Source: Aliishimia sp963721175 | GTDB lineage: Bacteria; Pseudomonadota; Alphaproteobacteria; Rhodobacterales; Rhodobacteraceae | NCBI GenBank assembly: GCA_963721175.1 | Contig: CAVRIG010000007.1 | Coordinates: forward strand, 434,001-498,000 | Direction: 5' to 3' | Length of the DNA: 64,000 nt | In this document: positions 9,275 to 17,633 of the stretch, piece by piece | How positions within the stretch are numbered: the first letter of the stretch is position 1 | How the letters are laid out: each line of letters starts with the position of its first letter | Translations under genes and position numbers: made by a program | The notes under the pieces: generated by a model | What the model was told of the DNA's origin: nothing | The model's input: the letters and a program-made list of their open reading frames with translations, nothing else | The model's database searches: none

Positions 9275-10118
9275 ATGAAGCTGGTGAGGTACGGTGCGCC
9301 GGGCGAGGAAAAGCCCGGTTTGATGGACGGGGACACGCTGCGGGATCTGAGCGGCGAGGTGGATGATATCGCCGGGGCGACGCTCGGACGATGCGACGCT
9401 GGACCGGCTGCGCGGGCTCGACCCGGCGAGCCTTCCGGCGGTGGAGGGGTCACCGCGCATTGGGCCGTGCGTCGGGGATATCGGCAAGTTCCTGTGCATC
9501 GGGCTCAACTACTCCGACCACGCGGCGGAGACCGGCGCCGCGATTCCCGCCCATCCGATCCTGTTCTTCAAGGCGAATTCCGCCGTGGTCGGCCCAAATG
9601 ACGACGTGGTGATGCCCCGCGGCTCGACCAACACCGACTGGGAGGTGGAACTGGGCGTGGTGATCGGCAAGCGCTGCAAGTACGTGACCAAGGCAGAGGC
9701 GCTCGACTACGTCGCCGGCTACTGCGTCGTCAACGACGTGTCCGAACGGCATTTCCAGAACCAGCTGACCGGGCAGTGGACCAAGGGCAAGTCCTGCGAC
9801 ACGTTCGGCCCCACGGGTCCCTGGCTGGTGACGCGCGACGAGGTGCCGGACCCGCAGGCGCTGGGCATGTGCCTCGACGTGAACGGCAAGCGGATGCAGA
9901 CCGGCACCACCTCCACCATGATCTTCACCGTGGCCGAGATCATCGAGCACCTGAGCGGGCTCTTCACCCTGCATCCCGGCGACGTGATCACGACCGGAAC
10001 GCCGCCGGGCGTCGGCATGGGGATGAAGCCGCCGCATTACCTCAAGGTCGGCGACGTGATGGAACTCGAGATCGAAGGGCTCGGCAAGCAGCGCCAGGAG
10101 GTCCGCCAGGATGCCTGA
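9275..10118 (+). CDS. Fumarylacetoacetate hydrolase family protein (2,4-diketo-3-deoxy acid hydrolase-like)
   Basis: About 281 residues. The ATG at 9275 follows GGAGGGAC. The FAH-fold metal ligands are visible as the acidic pair in 'DWEVELGVVIGK' and the later Asp in 'VVNDVSERHFQ'. 'GKSCDTFGPTGPW' and 'PGDVITTGTPPGVGMG' are family signatures. In this setting the likely reaction is hydrolytic cleavage of L-2,4-diketo-3-deoxy-fuconate or -rhamnonate to pyruvate and lactate, the step after the SDR. One extra base near 9391 breaks the N-terminal fifth (restored reading: 'GATLSDATLDRLRG'). Its last 8 bases overlap the next gene, showing tight coupling. Confidence 0.85.
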
Positions 10119-11050
10119 CCTCCTGCTGATCGGTGGCGCCACCGACGCGATGCTGAAGCGGCTGGGGGAGGCCTTCACCATCCACCGCTGGGCCGAACAT
10201 GACATGGATTGGCTGTCCGAACACGGTGCCGCCATCACCCATGTCGCGACGAACGGACATGACGGTGTGCCGGCCGACGTGATGGCAGCGCTGCCGAACC
10301 TGCAGGTGATCTCCTGCTACGGCGTCGGCTATGACGCGATCGACACGGGCGAGGCGGTGCGGCGCGGGATCATGGTGACCCACACGCCCGATGTGCTGAA
10401 CGCGGAGGTCGCGACGACGGCGGTGATGCTGATGCTGGCCTGCTATCGCGAGCTCCTGCGCGACGATGCGCATGTCCGCTCCGGCGACTGGGAGGTGAAG
10501 GGCTCAGCACCACTGACGCGGTCGGCCGACGGGCAGGTCGTGGGCATCCTCGGCATGGGACGGATCGGGCAGGAGATCGCGCGCAAGCTGGAGCCCTGGA
10601 ACCCGACGATCCTGTACCACACCCGCACGCCCAAGGATGTGGATTACGAACACGTACCCGACCTGGTGGACATGGCGCGGCGCGCCGACGTCCTCATTTG
10701 CATCACGCCGGGCGGGGCGGCAACGCGCCACCTCGTCAACGCCGAGGTGATCGCGGCGCTGGGATCCGGCAGGGACGCTGATCAACGTGGCGCGCGGGAC
10801 GGTGGTCGACGAGGAAGCCATGATCGCGGCGCTGCAGAATGGCACCCTGGGCTGGGCCGGGCTCGACGTGTTCGAGCAGGAGCCGCACGTGCCGGCGTCG
10901 TTGCGCGCGCTCTCCAACGTGGTGCTGCTGCCGCATGTGGGTTCCGCCACGGTGGAAACACGTGCCGCGATGGGCGCGCTGACGGTGGACAACCTGCTGC
11001 AGCACCTGGGCGACGGGACGGTGCGCACGCCCGTTCCCGAATGCCAGTAG
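10111..11050 (+). CDS. D-isomer-specific 2-hydroxyacid dehydrogenase
   Basis: NAD(P)-dependent reductase of 2-oxo acids such as glyoxylate or hydroxypyruvate, about 312 residues. The N-terminal flavodoxin-like domain holds 'ISCYGVGYDAID'. The NAD-binding domain has 'VVGILGMGRIGQEIARKL' (GxGxxG). The catalytic Arg lies in 'INVARGTVVDEEAMIAAL', the Glu in 'LDVFEQEPHVP' and the His in 'LLPHVGSAT'. One extra base near 10770, between 'IAALGS' and 'GTLINVARG', breaks the frame. It overlaps the FAH gene start-to-stop and is followed 10 bases later by the enolase-superfamily gene. Within this operon it could reduce a lactate- or glycolate-type product; that is inference. Confidence 0.88.
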
Positions 11051-11060
11051 GAGCGCTCCG

Positions 11061-12154
11061 GTGTCCGCCATCGCTTCCGTCACGGCGCGCCTCTTCGCGG
11101 TGCCGCTGGACGAGGTTCTGGTGGATGCCAAGCACGGGGAACACAGCCATTTCCACCTGATCACCGCGACGGTGGTGCTGGAGGACGGGTCTTCCGGCAC
11201 CGGCTATACCTATAATGGCGGGCGCGGCGGGCATGCCATCGCGGCGATGATCACGCATGATCTGGCGCCGTTTCTGGTCGGCCGGGACGCCAACGCCATC
11301 GAAGCCCTCAACGACGAGATGAACTGGCACATGCATTATGTCGGGCGCGGCGGCATCCTGAGCTTCGCGATTTCCGCGATCGACATCGCGCTCTGGGACC
11401 TGCGCGGCAAGGCGCGGGGGCAGTCGGTTTGGCGGATGCTGGGCGGCAAATCGCCGGACTGTCGCGCCTACGGAGGCGGGATCGATCTCGCGTTCCCGTT
11501 GCCGAAGCTTCTCGACCATGTGCAGGGCTATCTCGATGCCGGGCTGAGGGCGGTGAAGATCAAGGTCGGCCAGCCGAGCGAGGCCCAGGATATCGAACGC
11601 ATCCGCGCGGTGCGCGCGCGGATCGGGCCGGAAGCCGGGTTCGCAATCGACGCGAACTATTCTCTGTCGCGCGAACAGGCGGTCTCGCTTGCGCTGGCGG
11701 TGCAAGACCAGGGCCTGCTGTGGTTCGAGGAGCCGATCATCCCCGACGATTACGCAGGATATGCCGAGGTCGCGGCGGGAGCGGCATCCCGGTGGCGCAG
11801 GGAGAGAACCTGCACACGATCCACGAGTTCGACATGGCGCTGGAGCGGGGCGGGTTGGACTTCATCCAGCCGGATGCATCAAATTGCGGCGGCATCACCG
11901 GGTGGTGCAAAGTCGCCGATCTGGCCACGGCGCACGGCGTGGCGGTCTGTTCGCACGGGATGCAGGAGCTTCACGTCTCGCTGCTCTCCGGCATCGGCAG
12001 CGACGGGTGGCTGGAGGTGCATTCCTTCCCGATCGACCGATACACCGACCGGCCGCTGGTGATCGAGAATGGTCGCGCCGTGGCGCCCGATGTCCCGGGG
12101 ACGGGTGTCACCTTCGATTGGACGAGGCTGGCGCCGTTCGAAGTGCGACATTGA
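11061..12154 (+). CDS. Mandelate racemase/muconate lactonizing (enolase superfamily) dehydratase
   Basis: About 364 residues, starting at a GTG 10 bases after the previous stop with GGAGCG upstream. The enolase-superfamily catalytic set is complete: Lys pair in 'AVKIKVGQPSEAQ', metal ligands Asp in 'AIDANYSLS', Glu in 'WFEEPIIPDDY' and Glu in 'AQGENLHT', and the His of 'AVCSHGMQELH'. This fits an acid-sugar dehydratase of the mandelate racemase subgroup (fuconate, rhamnonate or similar). One extra base near 11782 breaks the frame. Its presence beside the IlvD/EDD dehydratase gives two unrelated dehydratases in one operon, so they probably act on different stereoisomers or substrates. Confidence 0.87.
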
Positions 12155-12247
12155 AGCCCGCGGAAGCCCGCGCCCGCGCGTGTCAGGGGTCTTGAAAACC
12201 GGCGCGGATCACCTGAAGTTGCGTCGAAACCCCAAAGGAGGCGATCC

Positions 12248-13133
12248 ATGTCCCTTCCCGCCCCGGCGCTGGATGTCAAACCCGAAGTCAAGGCGTTCTT
12301 CGACCCGGAATCCAACACGATTTCCTATGTCGTGCGCGACCCGGCGAGCCTGGCTTGTGCCGTTGTGGATTCGGTCATGGAGTTCGACTACGCCGCCGGA
12401 CGGCTGACCCATTCGAGCGCGGATTCGATCATCGCGCATATCCGGGCCGAGGGACTGGAGCTCGAGTGGATCATCGAGACCCACGTCCATGCCGACCACC
12501 TCTCGGGCGCGCCCTATATCCAGGAAAAGCTCGGCGGCAGGATCGGGATCGGGGAGCACATCGTCACGGTGCAGGAGACGTTCGGCAAGATCTTCAACGA
12601 GGGCACGGAATTCGAGCGGGACGGATCGCAATTCGACCGGCTGTTCACGGACGGCGACAGCTACACCGTCGGCGAGATGCCGTGCTTCGTGCTGCATACG
12701 CCCGGCCACACACCCGCCTGCAACGTGCACATCATGGGCGACGCGGTCTTTGCCGGCGACACGATCTTCATGCCGGATGGCGGGTCGGCGCGGGCGGATT
12801 TCCCGGGTGGGGACGCGGGGCAGCTTTACGATTCGATCACCCGCGTGCTGTCGCTGCCCGAGGAGATGCGGCTCTTCGTGTGTCACGACTACGGTCCCGA
12901 CGGGCGCGAGATCGCGTGGGAGACGACGATCGGCGAGGAGCGCGCCCGCAACATCCATGTCGGCAGCGGCGACCACGCGCGACGAATTTGTCGCGATGCG
13001 GCATGAGCGTGACGCGACACTCTCGATGCCGAAGCTGATCATCCCTTCGCTGCAGGTGAACATGCGGGCAGGGGAGGTGCCGACGGACCGGGACGGCAAC
13101 ATGTCCCTGAAAGTGCCGGTCAACAAGCTCTAA
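12248..13133 (+). CDS. Metallo-beta-lactamase fold hydrolase, persulfide dioxygenase (ETHE1/Blh)-like
   Basis: About 295 residues from the ATG at 12248, preceded by AAAGGAGG. The HxHxDH metal motif is 'ETHVHADHLSG'; the further ligands are 'HTPGHTPA' and the Asp of 'FAGDTIF'. The late His is in 'CHDYGPDGRE'. The C-terminus 'LQVNMRAGEVP' with the ending SLKVPVNKL is typical of the ETHE1/Blh group, which oxidises glutathione persulfide. A break at about 12970 moves the last 50 residues into another frame. It lies 93 bases after the enolase-superfamily gene and 61 before pcaH. No sulfur genes accompany it here, so a glyoxalase-like role remains possible. Confidence 0.85.
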
Positions 13134-13194
13134 GACCCTTTGACCTCGGCGCGGAATGCCGGCAGGATCATGCGGACCTTGGGGGAGGCACGGG

Positions 13195-13911
13195 ATGTCC
13201 GACATGAAACATGGCCGCGACTGGTCGCAAATGCCCGAAACCGGGTTCCCCGACTACAAGTCCACAGCGATGCGAGGGCCAAAGGAACGGCCCGTGCGGC
13301 TCGAGGGCGGCTGGGACGGATCGCTGTCGCTGCGCCCCGTCTGGCCATCGCTCGATGCAGGCGACGCAGACCTGACGATGAACGGGCGGGTGAACGGCGA
13401 CCCGATCGGCGAGCGCATCGTGCTCGAGGGTCGCGTGACCGACGATGCGGGCCGGCCCGTGCCCGGTGCGCTGATCGAGATCTGGCAGGCCAATGCCGCC
13501 GGCCGCTACATCCACAAGGAAGAGTTGCATCCAGCGCCGCTCGATCCGAACTTCCTGGGCGCCGGGCGATGCATGTCCGAGGAGGACGGAAGTTACCGTT
13601 TCATCACGCTCAAGCCCGGCTCCTATCCCTGGGGAAATCACCGCAACGCGTGGCGTCCCGCGCATGTGCATTTCTCGATCCACGGGGCGGGGCTGGCGCA
13701 GCGGCTGGTGACGCAGATGTATTTCCCGGGCGACCCGACGCTGCCCTACGATCCGATCTTCAACGCGGTGACGGAGGCGCCGGTGCGCAATCGCCTGATC
13801 AGCCGCTTCTCGATGGAGGATTCTATCCCCGAATGGGCGCATTGCTACAAGTTCGACATCTGCCTGGCCGGGAGATACGCGACGCCCTTCGAGGAGAACG
13901 GCCATGACTGA
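13195..13911 (+). CDS. pcaH: Protocatechuate 3,4-dioxygenase beta subunit
   Basis: Iron(III)-containing subunit of the intradiol ring-cleaving dioxygenase, 238 residues. The ATG at 13195 follows GGGGGAGG. The iron ligands are visible: a Tyr in 'AAGRYIHKEE', a Tyr in 'GSYPWGNH', and two His in 'WRPAHVHFSI'. 'TLPYDPIFNAV' precedes the C-terminal region. Together with PcaG it converts protocatechuate to 3-carboxy-cis,cis-muconate. pcaG overlaps its end by 8 bases. The other beta-ketoadipate genes (pcaBCD, pcaQ) are absent on either side, which is unusual for this family. The frame is intact. Confidence 0.93.
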   Translation: MSDMKHGRDWSQMPETGFPDYKSTAMRGPKERPVRLEGGWDGSLSLRPVWPSLDAGDADLTMNGRVNGDPIGERIVLEGRVTDDAGRPVPGALIEIWQANAAGRYIHKEELHPAPLDPNFLGAGRCMSEEDGSYRFITLKPGSYPWGNHRNAWRPAHVHFSIHGAGLAQRLVTQMYFPGDPTLPYDPIFNAVTEAPVRNRLISRFSMEDSIPEWAHCYKFDICLAGRYATPFEENGHD

Positions 13912-14566
13912 GATGGCGGGGTTCGGCCGGATGGACGTCACCGACCGGGGCGGGCCGCATGCATTCGAGTATCCTGACGAGCGGGCCGTGGCGGCGACGC
14001 CAGGGCTGACGCCCAGCCACACGGTGGGCCCCTATTTCGCCTACGGCCTGACGCCCGGCCCCTACGGGTACCCGCACCGCGACCTGCACAAGACGGACCT
14101 CGCGGCGGCCAGCGTCGCGGGCGAACGGTTGATCATCGAGGGCCAGGTCTTCGACGGCAACGCAGTGCCCGTGCATGATGCGATGGTGGAGTTGATCCAG
14201 GCCGACAGCGCCGGGATCTACGTAGACAGCCCTCGCAATGACGGTTTCACCGGCTATGGCCGCTGCGGGACCGGAGCCGAAGGGAGGCAGGGCGACACGC
14301 ATTACCGGTTCCGCACCGTGAAGCCGGGCGTGACGCTCGCGGGCGCTGCGCCCTTCGTAACGCTCATTATCACCATGCGCGGCCTGCTGAACCATTGCAT
14401 AACGCGGATGTACTTTCCCGGCGACAACCTCAGCCGCGATCCGGTGCTGCGCCAGGTTCCGCGAGACCGGCGCCACACGCTGATGTCGCGGGAGACCGCG
14501 CCGGGCCGGTACAGGTTCGACATCCACATGCAGGGTGACAGCGAGACCGTGTTCTTCGATCTCTGA
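13904..14566 (+). CDS. pcaG: Protocatechuate 3,4-dioxygenase alpha subunit
   Basis: Non-iron partner of PcaH, 220 residues. 'TPGLTPSHTVGPYFAYGLTP' is the diagnostic start of the core. It is followed by the dioxygenase beta-sandwich with 'VHDAMVELIQADSAG', 'FTGYGRCGTGAEG' and 'MRGLLNHCITRMYFPGD'. The last stretch takes the place of the iron-binding region of the beta subunit, with its ligands lost as usual for alpha subunits. Translation is coupled to pcaH by overlap. It is followed by 66 bases before the convergent ectR stop. Confidence 0.92.
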   Translation: MTEMAGFGRMDVTDRGGPHAFEYPDERAVAATPGLTPSHTVGPYFAYGLTPGPYGYPHRDLHKTDLAAASVAGERLIIEGQVFDGNAVPVHDAMVELIQADSAGIYVDSPRNDGFTGYGRCGTGAEGRQGDTHYRFRTVKPGVTLAGAAPFVTLIITMRGLLNHCITRMYFPGDNLSRDPVLRQVPRDRRHTLMSRETAPGRYRFDIHMQGDSETVFFDL

Positions 14567-14632
14567 TCGCAGGTCGCGCGCCTATCGGCGAGCCGGCCCG
14601 ACGCGGTCGGTATCGCGGGCACGCGGCGTCGG

Positions 14633-15109
14633 TCACTCCGTCATGCGGAGTTCGCCGGCATCCAGCACGGGCGTCGCGTCTATGCCATTCGCGTCGAGCA
14701 TGGCCGCAACCCGCTCCAGCGCCGCGATCAGCATCGCCTGTTCCCAGTCCTGCAGGGCCTCGAACTGGCGCACGAAACGTTGCTGCAGCGGATCGGGTGC
14801 CTGGGCGATCGCCGCGCGGCCCTTTGCAGTCGGAAAGATGTTGGTCTGCCGCCGGTCGGTTTCGGACCGCTCGCGCAGCACCATGGCCTTGTCGACAAGC
14901 TTGTCCACAAGCGACGTGACGGTCGCCTGGGAGATATGCATCCGCAGCGAAATCTCCGTCGCGGTGCAGTGATCCTTCTCGGCCACGATCTGCAACACGC
15001 GGAACTGCGCCGCGGTCACGCCGACCGACTGCGCCAACTCGCGGTTGAACATCTCGGTTGCGCGCAAAACCTTGCGCAGTGCGATAAGGCTGAGGTCCAC
15101 ACGATCCAT
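14633..15109 (-). CDS. ectR: MarR-family regulator of ectoine synthesis
   Basis: MarR-type dimeric repressor, 158 residues from the ATG at 15109 (MDRVDLSLIALRKVLRATE). A TTG at 15124 would add five residues. The winged helix is seen in 'TAAQFRVLQIVAEKDHC', the recognition helix in 'SQATVTSLVDKLVDKAMV' and the wing in 'RERSETDRRQTNIF'. It is divergent from ectA across 199 AT-rich bases, the arrangement known for EctR1 in halophilic and methylotrophic bacteria, where it represses ectABC-ask at low salt. The assignment rests on this location plus family. Confidence 0.88.
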   Translation of the reverse strand: MDRVDLSLIALRKVLRATEMFNRELAQSVGVTAAQFRVLQIVAEKDHCTATEISLRMHISQATVTSLVDKLVDKAMVLRERSETDRRQTNIFPTAKGRAAIAQAPDPLQQRFVRQFEALQDWEQAMLIAALERVAAMLDANGIDATPVLDAGELRMTE

Positions 15110-15247
15110 GGGCGATAATCGCAAAACTCTCCAAGCTTTTCAATTGACTACTAAAGCACAAACACTTAGCCAGCCGAAGCTGTTAATCGAGGGTCAAATG
15201 CAGCTGAAACCGCGCTATTAGCGTTTCTTCATCCAGTTCAACCTTTG

Positions 15248-15281
15248 TTGCTTGAATTTTCGGCAGACCTATATATTTAGG
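15248..15281 (+). promoter_or_regulatory. Candidate ectA promoter with EctR-like inverted repeat
   Basis: TTGCTT at 15248-15253 and TATATA at 15270-15275 are separated by 16 bases, which places transcription start near 15282, about 27 bases before ectA. The -10 element lies inside an imperfect palindrome, ACCTATATATTTAGGGT (15267-15283). Its halves resemble the TATTTAGT/ACTATATA pattern described for EctR boxes. The match is by eye and EctR binding is inferred. Confidence 0.5.
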
Positions 15282-15308
15282 GTCGCGAAGTAACCGGAGA
15301 CCTTGGTC

Positions 15309-15845
15309 ATGAAACACGCGTTAGACATTTTCAGGAAATCCACGCCGACGCTGCGTGAGCCCACAGCCGAAGATGGCCCTCAGATCTGGGAACTGATCCG
15401 CGCCAGCAAGCCGCTGGACGAGAATTCCGTGTATTGCAACCTTCTGCAATGCGACCATTTCAGCGAAACCTGCGTCGTCGCCGAACGCGCGGGCGAGGTT
15501 GTCGGCTGGGTATCCGGTTACATCATGCCGAACGATACCGAGACGCTGTTCATCTGGCAGGTCGCCGTGTCGGAAAAGGCGCGCGGCACCGGCCTCGCTG
15601 GCCTGATGCTGAAGCATCTGCGCGACCGCGAGGTCTGCAAGGACGTGACCCGCTTCCAGACCACGATCACCGGTGAGAACGAGGCCTCCTGGACGCTCTT
15701 CCGCAAATTCGCCCAGAAGCAGGGAACCAAACTGGACGCTCAACCGTACTTTTCCCAGACCGACCATTTCAAGGGGCGCCAGAGCACCGAGCATATGGTC
15801 ACCATAAAGCTGCGGGAGACGAAGAAGGTGCGCGACGCGGCGTGA
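15309..15845 (+). CDS. ectA: L-2,4-diaminobutyrate N-acetyltransferase
   Basis: GNAT acetyltransferase of 178 residues that makes N-gamma-acetyl-L-2,4-diaminobutyrate, the second step of ectoine synthesis. 'LDENSVYCNLLQCDHFSETC' is the EctA substrate region, and 'VSEKARGTGLAGLMLKHL' is the acetyl-CoA binding motif A. 'RFQTTITGENEASWTLF' follows. ATG at 15309 with GGAG upstream. First gene of ectABC-ask; ectB starts 66 bases after its stop. Confidence 0.96.
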   Translation: MKHALDIFRKSTPTLREPTAEDGPQIWELIRASKPLDENSVYCNLLQCDHFSETCVVAERAGEVVGWVSGYIMPNDTETLFIWQVAVSEKARGTGLAGLMLKHLRDREVCKDVTRFQTTITGENEASWTLFRKFAQKQGTKLDAQPYFSQTDHFKGRQSTEHMVTIKLRETKKVRDAA

Positions 15846-15911
15846 CGGAGGTCCCAAACCCCGATGTACCGCTTGCCTGCGCAAACTTGTCCCATACCCG
15901 AAGGATCCGAC

Positions 15912-17201
15912 ATGCCGTCTGATACGTCAGCCGATTTTTCCGTCTTCGAGAGGCGCGAATCCGACGCCCGCAGCTATTGCCGCGGTTTCGACACCGTGTT
16001 CACCCACGCCAAGGGGTCGGAGATGACCGATGCCGAAGGTCGTACCTATATCGACTTCCTGGCGGGCTGTTCATCGTTGAACTACGGCCACAACGAGCCG
16101 GCCATGCAGAAGGCGTTGGTGGATCACATCATGAGCGACGGGATGTCCCACGCGCTCGACCTGCACACCGACGCGAAGGCCGCGTTTCTGAACACTTTCG
16201 AGAACCACATCCTGAAGCCGCGGGGCATGGACCACAAGGTCATGTTCACCGGCCCGACGGGTGCGAACGCCGTCGAAGCGGCGATGAAGGTGGCTCGGAA
16301 ATCGACCGGGCGCACGAACATCATCGCCTTCACCAACGGCTTTCATGGCGTGACGATGGGCGCGCTTGCCGCGACCGGGAACGAATATCACCGCGGCGGG
16401 GCGTCGATCGATCTCTCCGGCGTCACGCGTATGCCCTACGATCACTACATGGGCGAGGGATTCGATACCGCCGATCTGCTGCAGGCGATGCTGGAGGATC
16501 GTTCCAGCGGCGTCGACGCGCCGGCGGCGATCATGCTGGAATGCGTTCAAGGCGAGGGTGGACTGACCGCGGCCAGCCCGGAATGGGTGCGACGCGTCGC
16601 GCAACTCGCCCGCGAGCATGGCGCGCTCCTGATCATCGACGATATCCAGGCCGGCTGCGGACGATGCGGCACGTTCTTCTCCTTCGAGGAGATGGGCGTC
16701 GTGCCCGACGTCGTCACCATGGCGAAATCGATCTCCGGCTACGGCCTGCCGATGGCGCTGATGCTGGTGCGCCCCGAACATGACGTGTTCGGCCCGGCCG
16801 AGCACAACGGTACCTTCCGCGGCAACACGCATGCCTTCGTGACAGCCCGCGTGGCGATCGAAACCTACTGGGCCGATGACAGCTTCCAGAAGGACATCAT
16901 GGGCAAGGCGCGCCTGTTGACCGCCGCGCTGGGCGAGATGCAGAGCATGATCCCGGGCTCCAACATGAAGGGGCGCGGCATGATGCAGGGACTGGACGTC
17001 GGCGACGGCGAACTCGCCTCCGCGATCTGCGCCAGTGCCTACAAAAAGGGCCTGATCATCGAGACCTCCGGCAGCGAAGACCAGGTGGTCAAGGTGCTGG
17101 CACCGCTCACGACGCCGGACGAGCTGTTCCGCAAGGGCCTGAGCATCCTGCTGGAAGCTACACGCGAAGTGACCCAATCCTCGAACATAGCAGCAGAGTG
17201 A
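15912..17201 (+). CDS. ectB: L-2,4-diaminobutyrate:2-oxoglutarate transaminase
   Basis: Class III PLP aminotransferase, 429 residues, converting aspartate semialdehyde and glutamate to L-2,4-diaminobutyrate, the first committed step. 'FTGPTGANAVEAAMKVARK' is the cofactor phosphate region, 'IIDDIQAGCGRCGTFF' holds the PLP Asp, and the Schiff-base Lys is in 'VVTMAKSISGYGLPMA' near residue 270. 'EHNGTFRGNTHAFVTA' is an EctB signature. It is followed 3 bases later by ectC. The frame is intact. Confidence 0.97.
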   Translation: MPSDTSADFSVFERRESDARSYCRGFDTVFTHAKGSEMTDAEGRTYIDFLAGCSSLNYGHNEPAMQKALVDHIMSDGMSHALDLHTDAKAAFLNTFENHILKPRGMDHKVMFTGPTGANAVEAAMKVARKSTGRTNIIAFTNGFHGVTMGALAATGNEYHRGGASIDLSGVTRMPYDHYMGEGFDTADLLQAMLEDRSSGVDAPAAIMLECVQGEGGLTAASPEWVRRVAQLAREHGALLIIDDIQAGCGRCGTFFSFEEMGVVPDVVTMAKSISGYGLPMALMLVRPEHDVFGPAEHNGTFRGNTHAFVTARVAIETYWADDSFQKDIMGKARLLTAALGEMQSMIPGSNMKGRGMMQGLDVGDGELASAICASAYKKGLIIETSGSEDQVVKVLAPLTTPDELFRKGLSILLEATREVTQSSNIAAE

Positions 17202-17204
17202 GAC

Positions 17205-17597
17205 ATGATAGTACGTGATTTCAACAAGATCGTCGAAAGCGAACGTAACCGTGTGGTGAGCGATGCCCAGTGGTCGTCTGTCCGCATGCTGCTGGCCGAT
17301 GACGGAATGGGGTTCTCTTTCCACATCACGTTTCTCGAGCCGGGTTCCGAACACACGTTCGAGTACAAGAACCATTTCGAGAGCGTCTACTGCATGCAGG
17401 GGACCGGCTCCATCACCGATCTCGCGACCGGCGAGACGCATGAGATCAAGCCGGGCGTCATGTATGCCCTCAACGAGCATGACCGCCACGTGCTGCGCGC
17501 CGAAGAAGAACTCGTGATGGCCTGCGTATTCAATCCGCCCGTGACCGGCAAGGAAGTGCATCAGGAAGACGGCTCCTACGCGCTGGTCGACAGCTGA
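17205..17597 (+). CDS. ectC: L-ectoine synthase
   Basis: Cupin-fold cyclase of 130 residues that closes N-gamma-acetyl-diaminobutyrate into ectoine, releasing water. Iron and substrate residues sit in 'EPGSEHTFEYKNHFESVYC' and 'GVMYALNEHDRHVLR'. 'GKEVHQEDGSYALVD' is the usual C-terminus. There is no adjacent ectD, so no hydroxyectoine production is shown here. Confidence 0.97.
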   Translation: MIVRDFNKIVESERNRVVSDAQWSSVRMLLADDGMGFSFHITFLEPGSEHTFEYKNHFESVYCMQGTGSITDLATGETHEIKPGVMYALNEHDRHVLRAEEELVMACVFNPPVTGKEVHQEDGSYALVDS

Positions 17598-17607
17598 AGC
17601 AGAGGCG

Positions 17608-17624
17608 CCGGGTTTGAACCCCGG
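17608..17624 (+). other. Hairpin between ectC and ask
   Basis: CCGGG and CCCGG arms around a TTTGAAC-containing loop fill most of the 36-base ectC-ask gap. There is no T-run. It could lower ask expression relative to ectABC or protect the upstream mRNA; this is an inference from position. Confidence 0.4.
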
Positions 17625-17633
17625 TGAAATGCC

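Noticed and set aside
17600..17633. tRNA T-arm-like stretch between ectC and ask
   Set aside because: The GGGTTTGAACCCC pattern resembles a T-loop, but only 36 bases separate the genes and no acceptor, D or anticodon arms can be drawn.
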